Part shown: piece after piece, positions 7,861 through 14,995 of the stretch
Layout of the letters: each line of letters opens with the position of its first letter
Numbering within the stretch: the first letter of the stretch is position 1
Assembly (NCBI GenBank): GCA_900549245.1
Contig: URNQ01000013.1
Span: forward strand, 1 to 20,801
Length of the DNA: 20,801 bases
Reading direction: 5' to 3'
Source of the DNA: an uncultured Collinsella sp.
GTDB taxonomy: Bacteria > Actinomycetota > Coriobacteriia > Coriobacteriales > Coriobacteriaceae
Notes under the pieces: generated by a model
The model's database searches: none
What the model saw: the letters and a program-made list of their open reading frames with translations, nothing else
What the model was told of the DNA's origin: nothing
Position numbers and translations under genes: made by a program

Positions 7861-8175
7861 GCGTTGACGGAGAGGGTTTTGCCCGCCGCGTCGCCGGCAA
7901 GAGAGGGAAGGTCATGGGCTGCAAGCCTTCCTGCGGTGGCAAGGGCCAAGCGTTCACTCCCGAGCAGCGACCTCAACGGGCGCGCGGCTAGCGGCGGGGA
8001 GGCCCCAGGAGGGGAACCGGGGGCCTGCTCCTTGGCCCCAGTAGGGAAGCCGTGAGCCTCGCGATAAGGGGCGCAGAGTGGGCACGGCGGGCCAGACATC
8101 CGCTGGGTCAAACAAGGTGGTACCGCGGAATTCAACCGTCCTTGGGCAATGCACATGCCCGAGGACGGTTTTTTG
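7861..8175 (+). promoter_or_regulatory. T-box riboswitch, tRNA-Phe responsive, controlling pheST
   Basis: The leader shows the main T-box elements. Stem I can be built from GTTG/CAGC, GGAG/CTCC, GCCC/GGGC and GTCGCC/GGTGGC, and is capped by GGAAGG/CCTTCC. The specifier loop on the 3' side (7947-7956) contains TTC at 7953-7955, a Phe codon followed by A. The conserved T-box AAGGTGGTACCGCGG is at 8114-8128. In the antiterminator, CAAGG (8113-8117) pairs with CCTTG (8140-8144) and GCGG with CCGT, leaving the bulge TGGTACC. The T of TGGT would pair with the discriminator A of tRNA-Phe. The competing terminator is at 8134-8174. Uncharged tRNA-Phe should bind both the specifier and the bulge and allow read-through into pheS. 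The 8000-8110 part is GC-rich and probably holds stem II and the pseudoknot region. Confidence 0.95.
8134..8174 (+). terminator. T-box terminator hairpin
   Basis: AACCGTCCTTGGGCA (8134-8148) pairs with TGCCCGAGGACGGTT (8156-8170) over 15 bp with one G-U pair. The T run ends at 8174. Its 5' arm holds CCGTCCTTG, which the antiterminator needs, so the two folds exclude each other. Confidence 0.93.
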
Positions 8176-8259
8176 TTACCGAACCGGGCCGCGCATCCGC
8201 AGCATCGGGCGGCGTCAGCCGTCCCGGAGCGCGGATGCGCGAGAGACGAAAGGGAAGAC

Positions 8260-9336
8260 ATGAGTCTGATTGATGATCTGGTCAAACTCGAGGAAGAGGC
8301 CAAGGAGCTCGTCGCCGGCGCAGACGACGCCGCCAAGCTCGAGGCCGCGCGCGTTGAGCTGCTCGGCCGCAAGGGCCGCATCACTGGCCTGATGCGTATG
8401 ATGGGCAAGCTCGCCCCCGAGGATCGCCCCGTCATGGGCAAACGCGCCAACGAGATGCGCCAGCTGATTGAGGGCATGCTCGACGAGCGCAACACCGAGA
8501 TGAAGGCCGCCGCCCTCAAGCGCGCACTGGAGCACGACGCCGTCGACATCACGCTGCCGGGCGTCCGTCCGCAGATTGGTCACCAGCACCTGATCAAGCA
8601 GATCATCGAGGAGGCCGAGGACATCTTCTGCGGCATCGGCTACACCGTCGAGTCCGGCCCCATGGTCGACACCTCCTACTACAACTTCACCGCGCTCAAC
8701 GCCCCCATGGATCACCCGAGCCGCTCGGCCCGCGACACGTTCTACGTGGTCGACAACAATCCCGGCAGCGTCGCGCACCCCGAGGCTCACGCCCACGGCG
8801 AGTCCGACGTGCTGCTGCGCACCCAGACCTCGGGCGTGCAGATCCACACCATGGAGTCGCAAAAGCCGCCCATCTACATGATCTGCCCGGGCACCGTCTA
8901 CCGCCCCGACACGGCCGACGCCTGCCACCTGCCGCAGTTCAACCAGATCGAGGGCCTGGTCGTCGACGAGGGCATCACCTTTGGCGATCTTAAGGGCACG
9001 CTCGACTACTTTGTTAAGTGCATGTTTGGCGAGGACCGCAAGACGCGCTACCGCCCGCACTTCTTCCCCTTCACCGAGCCCAGCTGCGAGGTGGACGTGA
9101 GCTGCCACGTGTGCGGCGGCAAGGGCTGCAACTTCTGCAAGCACAGCGGCTGGATCGAAATCCTGGGCTGCGGCATGGTCGACCCCAACGTCCTCATCAA
9201 CTGCGGCATCGATCCCGAGAAGTACACCGGCTTCGCCTTTGGTATTGGCGCCGAGCGCGTCGCGGCCCTGCGCTACGACCTGCCGGATCTGCGAACCCTG
9301 ATGACGGGCGATATGCGCTTCTTAAATCAGTTCTAG
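8260..9336 (+). CDS. pheS: Phenylalanyl-tRNA synthetase alpha subunit
   Basis: PheS is the catalytic subunit of the cytoplasmic (alpha-beta)2 enzyme that charges tRNA-Phe. The 358-residue product has the normal length. An N-terminal helical, Lys/Glu-rich arm (about 1-85) would form the coiled coil that binds tRNA. The class II core follows: HPSRSARDTFYV (motif 1 area), GTVYRPDTADACHLPQFNQI (motif 2) and GIGAERVAALRY (motif 3). A cysteine cluster CHVCGGKGCNFC before GWIEILGCGM resembles the zinc-ribbon-like insert seen in many bacterial PheS proteins. I chose ATG 8260 because AAAGGGA lies just upstream and the sequence MSLIDDLVKLEEEAKEL begins like other family members. The frame is open back to 8149, but that part overlaps the T-box terminator. 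It is followed by pheT after 161 bp, which contain a long palindrome. Confidence 0.97.
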   Translation: MSLIDDLVKLEEEAKELVAGADDAAKLEAARVELLGRKGRITGLMRMMGKLAPEDRPVMGKRANEMRQLIEGMLDERNTEMKAAALKRALEHDAVDITLPGVRPQIGHQHLIKQIIEEAEDIFCGIGYTVESGPMVDTSYYNFTALNAPMDHPSRSARDTFYVVDNNPGSVAHPEAHAHGESDVLLRTQTSGVQIHTMESQKPPIYMICPGTVYRPDTADACHLPQFNQIEGLVVDEGITFGDLKGTLDYFVKCMFGEDRKTRYRPHFFPFTEPSCEVDVSCHVCGGKGCNFCKHSGWIEILGCGMVDPNVLINCGIDPEKYTGFAFGIGAERVAALRYDLPDLRTLMTGDMRFLNQF

Positions 9337-9350
9337 TCCCGGCGGCTTTC

Positions 9351-9435
9351 CCAAGCACCGCACCTTGCCTTTCAATCGTCGGTTGCGTACCTAAGTACGC
9401 GGCCCTCCTCTTTCAAGGCAATCTGCGGCACTTGG
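9351..9435. repeat. Long imperfect palindrome between pheS and pheT
   Basis: Two 21-nt arms (9351-9371 and 9415-9435) pair as CCAAG/CTTGG, CCGCA/TGCGG and TTGCCTT/AAGGCAA, separated by symmetric 2-nt mismatches. A second hairpin, GCGTAC-CTAA-GTACGC (9385-9400), sits at the centre. There is no T tract, so it is unlikely to stop transcription. It resembles intergenic repeat elements, but I see no second copy in this window. Shorter hairpins follow before pheT: GGAAAAC/GTTTTCC and CGGCT/AGCCG. Confidence 0.7.
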
Positions 9436-9497
9436 AAAACCCGTCTCCGTTGCAGTTTTCCGGCTCAAAGCCGCATTTATGAAAGGAGACCAGTTAG

Positions 9498-11951
9498 ATG
9501 CGCGTTTCTTACGACTGGCTCAAGACCATGATCGATATTCCGGAGGATCCCAAGACTCTTTCGGACGAATATATCCGTACCGGCACCGAGGTCGAGGCGA
9601 TCGACACCGTGGGCGAGTCCTTCGACCACGTGGTGACTGCCAAGGTGCTCACCAAGACCCCGCACCCCGATAGCGACCATATGTATGTGTGCTCGGTCGA
9701 CGTGGGCGACAAGAACCTCGACGCCGATGGCAACCCCGCTCCGCTGCAGATCGTCTGCGGCGCGCAGAACTTCGAGGCCGGCGACCACATCGTCACGGCC
9801 ATGATCGGCGCAGTTCTGCCTGGCGACGTCAAGATCAAGAAGAGCAAGCTTCGCGGCGTCGTGTCCATGGGCATGAACTGCTCCGCGCGCGAGCTCGGCC
9901 TGGGCGGCGACCACTCCGGCATCATGATCCTGCCCGAGGATACGCCCTGCGGCATGCCGTTTGCCGAGTACGTGGGCTCGAGCGACACTGTGCTCGACTG
10001 CGAGATCACGCCCAACCGCCCCGACTGCCTGTCCATGATCGGCATGGCCCGCGAGACCGGCGCCATCTTCGACCGCGATTTCCACGTTGAGCTGCCCGCC
10101 ATCAAGGCCGAGACCGGCCGCGCGACCGACGACGAGCTTTCCGTCGAGATTGCCGACGAGGGCCTGTGCGACCGCTACGTCGCCCGCATCGTACGTAACG
10201 TGAAGGTCGGCCCCTCGCCCGACTGGATGGTCAAGCGCCTTAACGCCCTGGGCGTGCGCCCGCACAACAATATCGTCGACATCACCAACTATGTGATGAT
10301 GCTCACCGGTCAGCCGCTGCACGCCTTTGACCTGTCTACCTTTGCCGAGCGCGATGGCCACCGTCGCGTGGTGGTTCGTGCCGCCCAGCAGGACGAGAAG
10401 TTCACGACCCTCGATGGCGAGGAGCGCGTGCTCGACGCCGGCATGGGCCTTATCACCGACGGCGAGCGTCCCGTGGCGCTGGCCGGCGTTATGGGTGGCA
10501 TGGATTCCGAGATCGAGGACGATACCGTCGACGTGATGGTCGAGAGCGCCTGCTTCAACGCCGGCCGCACCTCGCACACCAGCCGTGACCTGTCGCTGAT
10601 CTCCGACGCCTCCATTCGCTTTGAGCGCCAGGTTGACGAGACCGGCTGCATGGATGTCGCCAACGTTACCTGCGCGCTCATCGAGGAGATCGCCGGCGGC
10701 GAGGTTGCTCCCGGCTATGTCGACGTTTTCCCCGCGCCCAAGACCATCGACAGCATTAAGCTGCGCCTGGCCCGCGTGCACGCCATCTGCGGTGCCGACA
10801 TCGAGCCCGACTTTATCGAGCGTTCGCTCACCCGCCTGGGCTGCACCGTCGAGCGTGACGGCGAGGACTTTATGGTCACTCCGCCCAGCTTCCGCCCCGA
10901 CCTGCCGCGCGAGATCGATCTGATCGAGGAGGTCCTGCGCCTGTGGGGCATGGGCCGCGTGACGGCGACCATCCCGGCTGCCAAGAACCACATCGGCGGC
11001 CTGACCCGCGAGCAGAAGCTCACCCGTAAGGTCGGTGAGATCCTGCGCGCCTGCGGCCTCAACGAGACCACGACTTTTGGCTTTGCCGCCCCGGGCGACC
11101 TGGAGAAGATCGGTATGTCCACCGAGGGCCGCGGTTGCCCCGTGGTGCTCATGAACCCGCTGGTGGCCGAGCAGACCGAGATGCGCCGCTCGCTGCTGCC
11201 GGGTCTGCTGCAGTCTGTGGCCTACAACGAGGCCCACGGCACGCCTAACGTGCATCTGTACGAGGTCGGCAGCCTGTTCCACGGTCGCGAGAACGCCAGC
11301 CTGCCCAAGGAGACCAAGTCCGTGGCGGGTGTGCTCTCGGGTCAGTGGAGCGAGCAGTCTTGGAACATGAAGTACCGCAAGCTGCGTTTCTTCTTTGGCA
11401 AGGGCATTGTCGAGGAGCTGCTCGCCCAGCTGCGCATCGAGAAGGTCCGCTTCCGTCCCGTCGAGGGCGAGGGCTATGCCTTTTTGCAGCCGGGCCGTGC
11501 GGCTGAGGTTCTGTCCGGCGGCACCGTGCTGGGCTGGGTCGGCGAGATTCACCCCGAGGCGCGCGAGGCTATGGACATTGACGAGGTTGTCGTTGCCTTT
11601 GAGCTCGATCTGGACAAGCTGATCAAGGGCGCCCGCAATCAGGAGAACTACCGTGAGTTCTCGCAGTACCCGGCCGTTGAGCACGACCTTGCTATCGTGG
11701 TCGACAACACTGTGACCTGCGAGGATCTTGAGCGTCGTATTACGAGTGCCGGCGGCAAGCTGCTCGAGGGCGTGCGCCTGTTCGATGTCTACCGCGATCC
11801 GGTCCGCATCGGCAAGGGCAAGAAGTCCATGGCCTTCGCACTTACGTATCGCTCTGATGACCACACGCTCACCAGCGAAGAGGTCGAGAAGGCGCACCAG
11901 AAGATTGTCACCAAGGTATGCAAAGGCGTAAACGGCGAGGTCCGCGGCTAG
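9498..11951 (+). CDS. pheT: Phenylalanyl-tRNA synthetase beta subunit
   Basis: PheT is the large, non-catalytic subunit that binds tRNA-Phe and edits mischarged tyrosine. The 817-residue protein has the normal bacterial layout. An OB-fold tRNA-binding domain lies at about 40-155 (HPDSDHMYVCSVDVG and KSKLRGVVSMGMNCSARELG). The B3/B4 editing region starts near 215 and includes VRPHNNIVDITNYVM, HAFD and LAGVMGGMDSEI. B5 lies at about 413-485 (SFRPDLPREIDLIEEVLRLW). A degenerate synthetase core follows, and then the C-terminal anticodon-binding FDX-ACB domain (about 722-816, YPAVEHDLAIVVDNTV). ATG 9498 follows AAAGGAG with a 9-nt spacer. The gene shares the pheS transcript and so the T-box control. 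Nothing is truncated. It is followed by a hairpin at 12060. Confidence 0.97.
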   Translation: MRVSYDWLKTMIDIPEDPKTLSDEYIRTGTEVEAIDTVGESFDHVVTAKVLTKTPHPDSDHMYVCSVDVGDKNLDADGNPAPLQIVCGAQNFEAGDHIVTAMIGAVLPGDVKIKKSKLRGVVSMGMNCSARELGLGGDHSGIMILPEDTPCGMPFAEYVGSSDTVLDCEITPNRPDCLSMIGMARETGAIFDRDFHVELPAIKAETGRATDDELSVEIADEGLCDRYVARIVRNVKVGPSPDWMVKRLNALGVRPHNNIVDITNYVMMLTGQPLHAFDLSTFAERDGHRRVVVRAAQQDEKFTTLDGEERVLDAGMGLITDGERPVALAGVMGGMDSEIEDDTVDVMVESACFNAGRTSHTSRDLSLISDASIRFERQVDETGCMDVANVTCALIEEIAGGEVAPGYVDVFPAPKTIDSIKLRLARVHAICGADIEPDFIERSLTRLGCTVERDGEDFMVTPPSFRPDLPREIDLIEEVLRLWGMGRVTATIPAAKNHIGGLTREQKLTRKVGEILRACGLNETTTFGFAAPGDLEKIGMSTEGRGCPVVLMNPLVAEQTEMRRSLLPGLLQSVAYNEAHGTPNVHLYEVGSLFHGRENASLPKETKSVAGVLSGQWSEQSWNMKYRKLRFFFGKGIVEELLAQLRIEKVRFRPVEGEGYAFLQPGRAAEVLSGGTVLGWVGEIHPEAREAMDIDEVVVAFELDLDKLIKGARNQENYREFSQYPAVEHDLAIVVDNTVTCEDLERRITSAGGKLLEGVRLFDVYRDPVRIGKGKKSMAFALTYRSDDHTLTSEEVEKAHQKIVTKVCKGVNGEVRG

Positions 11952-12059
11952 GGCTTGCGATGGGGGCGTAGGGCCTGATGGCGGTTGCTGCGGAGCTCTG
12001 CGCGACCGCGGTGTTCGGAATAAGGCATCGCTGACCCTGCATATATGACACGCGCATTA

Positions 12060-12098
12060 CAAAACGGCGTGCTGCTTTTGTGGCGGCGCGCCGTTTTG
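12060..12098 (+). terminator. Inverted repeat after pheT, probable terminator
   Basis: CAAAACGGCGTGC (12060-12072) pairs with GCGCGCCGTTTTG (12086-12098) over 13 bp with one G-U pair and a 13-nt loop. The four Ts are inside the arm and are followed by GCTATC, so termination may be moderate. The probable cbi promoter overlaps the loop and the 3' arm, so the repeat may also act as an operator. Confidence 0.55.
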
Positions 12099-12105
12099 CT
12101 ATCAT
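12078..12105 (+). promoter_or_regulatory. Probable promoter of the cbiMQO operon
   Basis: TTGTGG (12078-12083) and TATCAT (12100-12105) are separated by 16 bp, with TGC directly before the -10 (extended -10). It would start RNA near 12112 and give a leader of about 90 nt before cbiM. Confidence 0.5.
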
Positions 12106-12115
12106 AGCCTGCGGC

Positions 12116-12200
12116 GTGTTACGAATCATCTAGCTCGTAACACTGATGAAATGGTTCAAGCGGCGCTGCAATCCCATGTGCCGGCAACCGGGAGGCGTAT
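12116..12200 (+). promoter_or_regulatory. Structured leader of cbiM
   Basis: A perfect 9-bp hairpin, GTGTTACGA (12116-12124) with TCGTAACAC (12135-12143), starts close to the predicted RNA 5' end. Just before the gene, CCGG-CAA-CCGG (12181-12191) shares two bases with the GGGAGG ribosome-binding site (12190-12195), which lies 5 nt from the ATG. I do not see the conserved B12 box of cobalamin riboswitches or a clear NiCo riboswitch pattern. The repeat could also be a protein operator. Confidence 0.4.
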
Positions 12201-13286
12201 ATGCACATTCCAGATAACTACCTGTCCCCGCAGACCGATGCCGTTATGGCGGTGGCGATGGTGCCCGTATGGGTTCACTGCATCAAGAAAGTGCGCGCCA
12301 CGCTCGATCGCGAGCATATGGCCTTTCTGGGTATTTGCGCTGCGTTCTCCTTTTTGCTCATGATGTTCAACGTGCCGCTGCCCGGCGGCACCACTGGTCA
12401 CGCTGTTGGTGGCGCGCTCATCACGCTGCTGCTAGGCCCCGAGGCTGCTGCCATTGCAGTCTCGGTTGCACTCGCGCTGCAGGCGCTGCTGTTTGGCGAC
12501 GGCGGCGTTCTGTCCTTTGGCGCCAACTGCTTTAACATGGCCTTTGTGCTGCCGTTTACCGCTGCTATCGTGTTCCGTGCGCTCAACAGCCGTCTGCACG
12601 ACAAGAGCTGGGGCACCTCGGTTTCGGCCATCGTGAGCGGCTGGGTCGGCCTGTGCCTGGCGGCCCTGTGCGCGGCAATCGAGTTTGGTATTCAGCCGAT
12701 GCTCTTCACCAACGCCTCGGGCGCTCCGCTGTACTGCCCCTTCCCGCTGTCCGTGGCTATTCCTGCCATGTTGATCCCGCATATGCTGGTTGCCGGCGTG
12801 GTCGAGGGCGTGGCGACGGCCGCCATCTATGGTTTCATTAAGAAGACGGCGCCGAGCGTTATCGTCGGGCCCGAGGCCGTCGATGGCCAGCTTGCTGCCG
12901 AGAGCGCTGCCGCTAAGAAGACCTCGCTGGTCCCCACGCTCATTCTGGTCGCCGTGCTTGTCGTGGCCACGCCGCTGGGCCTGTTGGCCACAGGTGACGC
13001 ATGGGGCGAGTGGGACGCCGAGGGCGCCGCGACCGCCGTTCAGGAGGCTGGCGACGACAGCCTGCAGGCTTCAGTCGGCCTTGACACCCCGACCTTTGCC
13101 GATGCCCTGCCCACGGGCGATTATCTGCAGGCCTATTCCGAGGAACAGGGCCTTGGCTTTGCCGGCCAGGCTGCGATGTATATTCTTTCGGGCGTGATTG
13201 GCGTGGCGGTGCTCACCATCACATTCCGCATGGTCTCGCTGACGGTCAAGGAAAGCGGTGCTCATGGCAATAGCCGAGCTGCCTAG
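12201..13286 (+). CDS. cbiM: ECF cobalt/nickel importer substrate-specific subunit, CbiM with PDGLE/CbiN-like C-terminus
   Basis: CbiM is the metal-binding membrane component of an energy-coupling-factor importer for Co2+ or Ni2+. The protein begins MHIPDNYLSP; the N-terminal amine and His2 are metal ligands in this family. Residues 1 to about 225 hold about seven membrane helices with the family pieces NVPLPGGTTGHAVGGAL, LLFGDGGVLSFGANCFNMAF and GVVEGVATAAIYGF. From about 240, a helix ending ATPLGLLATGDAWGEWD matches the PDGLE/CbiN domain, followed by a loop and a last helix, so the separate CbiN subunit is fused on. The 361-residue length fits such a fusion. ATG 12201 has GGGAGG 5 nt upstream. 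It overlaps cbiQ. The family does not separate cobalt from nickel reliably; no B12 or urease genes are near, so the metal stays open. Confidence 0.9.
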   Translation: MHIPDNYLSPQTDAVMAVAMVPVWVHCIKKVRATLDREHMAFLGICAAFSFLLMMFNVPLPGGTTGHAVGGALITLLLGPEAAAIAVSVALALQALLFGDGGVLSFGANCFNMAFVLPFTAAIVFRALNSRLHDKSWGTSVSAIVSGWVGLCLAALCAAIEFGIQPMLFTNASGAPLYCPFPLSVAIPAMLIPHMLVAGVVEGVATAAIYGFIKKTAPSVIVGPEAVDGQLAAESAAAKKTSLVPTLILVAVLVVATPLGLLATGDAWGEWDAEGAATAVQEAGDDSLQASVGLDTPTFADALPTGDYLQAYSEEQGLGFAGQAAMYILSGVIGVAVLTITFRMVSLTVKESGAHGNSRAA

Positions 13287-14100
13287 TTGGCTTGCGGCCG
13301 AGGAGCGTTACGAGCCCGCGGGGGCTCGGCATCGTGTGATGCAAAAGAATGTCCTGCACCTGGCGAGCCTGCTTGAGCGGGTTCGCCTGGGTGGAGGCGC
13401 GCACGAGGGCGGGTCGATGGTCGACCGCGCCCTTTCTTGCGTTTCGGCTCCGGTGCGCCTGGTGGGGATGTTCGTTTGCGTCCTGTGCGTGTGTCTGACG
13501 CAGAGCCCGCTGTACCTCATGTTGATGGCGGCCATCGCGCTGGTGCTCGTTGCCGTGCGCCCCGCACGCGGGCTGCGTGCGACCTTTGTACCGGCGCTCG
13601 GCGCCACGGGGCTTGCGGTGGTTCTGGCACTGCCTGCCCTGCTGCTAGGCGCGTCTGCCACGGGCGCCATGCTCAAGATTGCACTCAAGACGTTCATTAA
13701 CGTGTCGCTGGTGCTGGGCGTTTCGTGGACGCTCACCTGGAGTCGCATGTCGGCGGCGCTTAAGATGCTGCGCCTGCCCGACGAGGTCATCTTTACCTTT
13801 GATATGGCACTCAAGCATATCGAGGTGCTGGGACGCACGGCGCACGATCTGTGCGAATCGGTCATGCTGCGCAGCGTTGGCCGTGCGCCTGAGGGATTTT
13901 CGCGTACCGATTCGATCGCGGGTATCATGGGCATGACCTTTATCAAGGCGATGGAGTGCAGCCACGCGATGGACGAGGCTATGCTCTGCCGCGGCTTTGC
14001 CGGTGCGTACCCGGCGCCCGGGCGGAGCGGCTTTGGCTGGCGCGATGCGGTTTATGCGGCCGTCGTGGTGCTGCTCGCCGTGTTGTGCGTGGTGCTGTAG
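13258..14100 (+). CDS. cbiQ: ECF transporter transmembrane (T) component CbiQ
   Basis: This 280-residue membrane protein couples the metal-binding subunit to the ATPase. It has a soluble N-terminus of about 60 residues, hydrophobic helices between about 65 and 165, and the cytoplasmic coupling region with MLRLPDEVIFTFDMALKHIE and MDEAMLCRGFAG, which correspond to the Ala-Arg-Gly-like coupling helices of T components. A final helix ends the protein. GTG 13258 has AAGGA 5 nt upstream; ATG 13264 is also possible but at 11 nt spacing. The start lies inside the end of cbiM (29-bp overlap), suggesting translational coupling. The N-terminal extension (PSWLAAEERYEPAGARHRVM) looks longer than usual. 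The order cbiM-cbiQ-cbiO is the classic arrangement of this transporter. Confidence 0.9.
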   Translation: MLMAIAELPSWLAAEERYEPAGARHRVMQKNVLHLASLLERVRLGGGAHEGGSMVDRALSCVSAPVRLVGMFVCVLCVCLTQSPLYLMLMAAIALVLVAVRPARGLRATFVPALGATGLAVVLALPALLLGASATGAMLKIALKTFINVSLVLGVSWTLTWSRMSAALKMLRLPDEVIFTFDMALKHIEVLGRTAHDLCESVMLRSVGRAPEGFSRTDSIAGIMGMTFIKAMECSHAMDEAMLCRGFAGAYPAPGRSGFGWRDAVYAAVVVLLAVLCVVL

Positions 14101-14144
14101 CGCGGGCGGCCGAGCCGTCGATGTGGATAGGGAAGGGCGACGTT

Positions 14145-14915
14145 TTGGCAAACGATACGAATGGCGTGATGGGCGCGAGCGGTGCTACTGGCGCCAAGAG
14201 CGTGCCGCTCATCGAGTTTCGCGACGTGGTGTTCTCCTATGCGGGGCATACGGTTGTCGATGGTGTGTCGCTGCAGGTCGATCGTGGTGAACTCGTTGCC
14301 CTGCTTGGTCCTAACGGTTGTGGCAAGACGACGATCATGCGCCTTATTAACGGCCTTGAGCTTACGGACGCGGGTGCGTACCTGTTCGATGGGCGCGTGG
14401 TCGATGCGGCATATCTCAAGGATTCCGCAGCCGCTCAGCGTTTTCATCAGCGCGTGGGCTTTGTGTTCCAGAATGCCGACGCCCAGCTGTTCTGTGCCAC
14501 GGTGGGCGAGGAAGTTGCTTTTGGTCCCGCGCAGATGGGGCTGCCGACAGACGAGCTCGAGCGCCGCGTCCGCGATGCCATGGAGCTGTTCCAGGTTGTC
14601 GATCTGGTCGATGCCTCGCCCTATCAGCTTTCGGGCGGGCAAAAGAAGCGCGTTGCGCTGGCGGCAGTCGTATCGATGAACCCCGATATCCTAGTGCTCG
14701 ATGAGCCCACCAACGGGCTCGATGAGGACTCGTGCGACATCGTAGTCAACTTTTTGCTGGCCTACGTTGCTGCCGGTAAGACGGTTTTGATGAGTACGCA
14801 CCATCAAGATTTGGTGCGCCGCTTGGGGGCCCGTGCCATCTATATCGATCGATATCACCATGTGGTCGAGGCGCCTTCGCCGTCGTATGGAACCGAGAGC
14901 GGTGCTGCGGAATAG
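14145..14915 (+). CDS. cbiO: ECF transporter ATP-binding protein CbiO
   Basis: CbiO is the ATPase that drives the CbiMQO importer from the cytoplasmic face. All ABC signatures are present: Walker A GPNGCGKTT, Q-loop FVFQNADAQLF, signature LSGGQKKRVALA, Walker B ILVLDEPTNGLD and the H-loop STHHQD. The start is uncertain. TTG 14145 is chosen because GGGAAGG lies 8 nt upstream and the protein then begins MANDTNGV. ATG 14121 adds 8 residues but has no clear ribosome-binding site, and an in-frame ATG at 14172 also lacks one. The frame stays open further back inside cbiQ, but that part is an overlap frame. Length is about 256 residues, normal for CbiO. Only one ATPase gene is present, so it should work as a homodimer. 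Confidence 0.92.
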   Translation: MANDTNGVMGASGATGAKSVPLIEFRDVVFSYAGHTVVDGVSLQVDRGELVALLGPNGCGKTTIMRLINGLELTDAGAYLFDGRVVDAAYLKDSAAAQRFHQRVGFVFQNADAQLFCATVGEEVAFGPAQMGLPTDELERRVRDAMELFQVVDLVDASPYQLSGGQKKRVALAAVVSMNPDILVLDEPTNGLDEDSCDIVVNFLLAYVAAGKTVLMSTHHQDLVRRLGARAIYIDRYHHVVEAPSPSYGTESGAAE

Positions 14916-14935
14916 TTGCTGCGTAGAGGATGCGT

Positions 14936-14954
14936 AGCCGCCCGCGCGGCTTTG
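14936..14954 (+). terminator. Possible weak terminator after cbiO
   Basis: AGCCGC (14936-14941) pairs with GCGGCT (14946-14951) around CCGC and is followed by TTG. The stem is short and the T tract almost absent, so this is doubtful. Confidence 0.25.
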
Positions 14955-14960
14955 CCGTGA

Positions 14961-14969
14961 TGGTATAGT
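14961..14969 (+). promoter_or_regulatory. Extended -10 promoter of the phospholipase-like gene
   Basis: TGG-TATAGT is a good extended -10 element about 7 bp before a probable RNA start near 14976. No -35 hexamer is visible at 16-18 bp. The 5' leader would be about 20 nt to ATG 14996 and only about 8 nt to ATG 14984. Confidence 0.5.
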
Positions 14970-14995
14970 TATCCAGGTTTTTTATGGGGGTGGCT

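Noticed and set aside
9477..11897. Long open frame (806 codons) on the minus strand opposite pheT
   Set aside because: It is the antisense shadow of a codon-biased GC-rich gene: rich in His, Asp, Leu, Val and Gly, with no family pattern and no ribosome-binding site. pheT on the other strand is certain.
12100..12200. Cobalamin riboswitch before cbiM
   Set aside because: The leader is too short and I find no B12-box-like core. A model search would decide.
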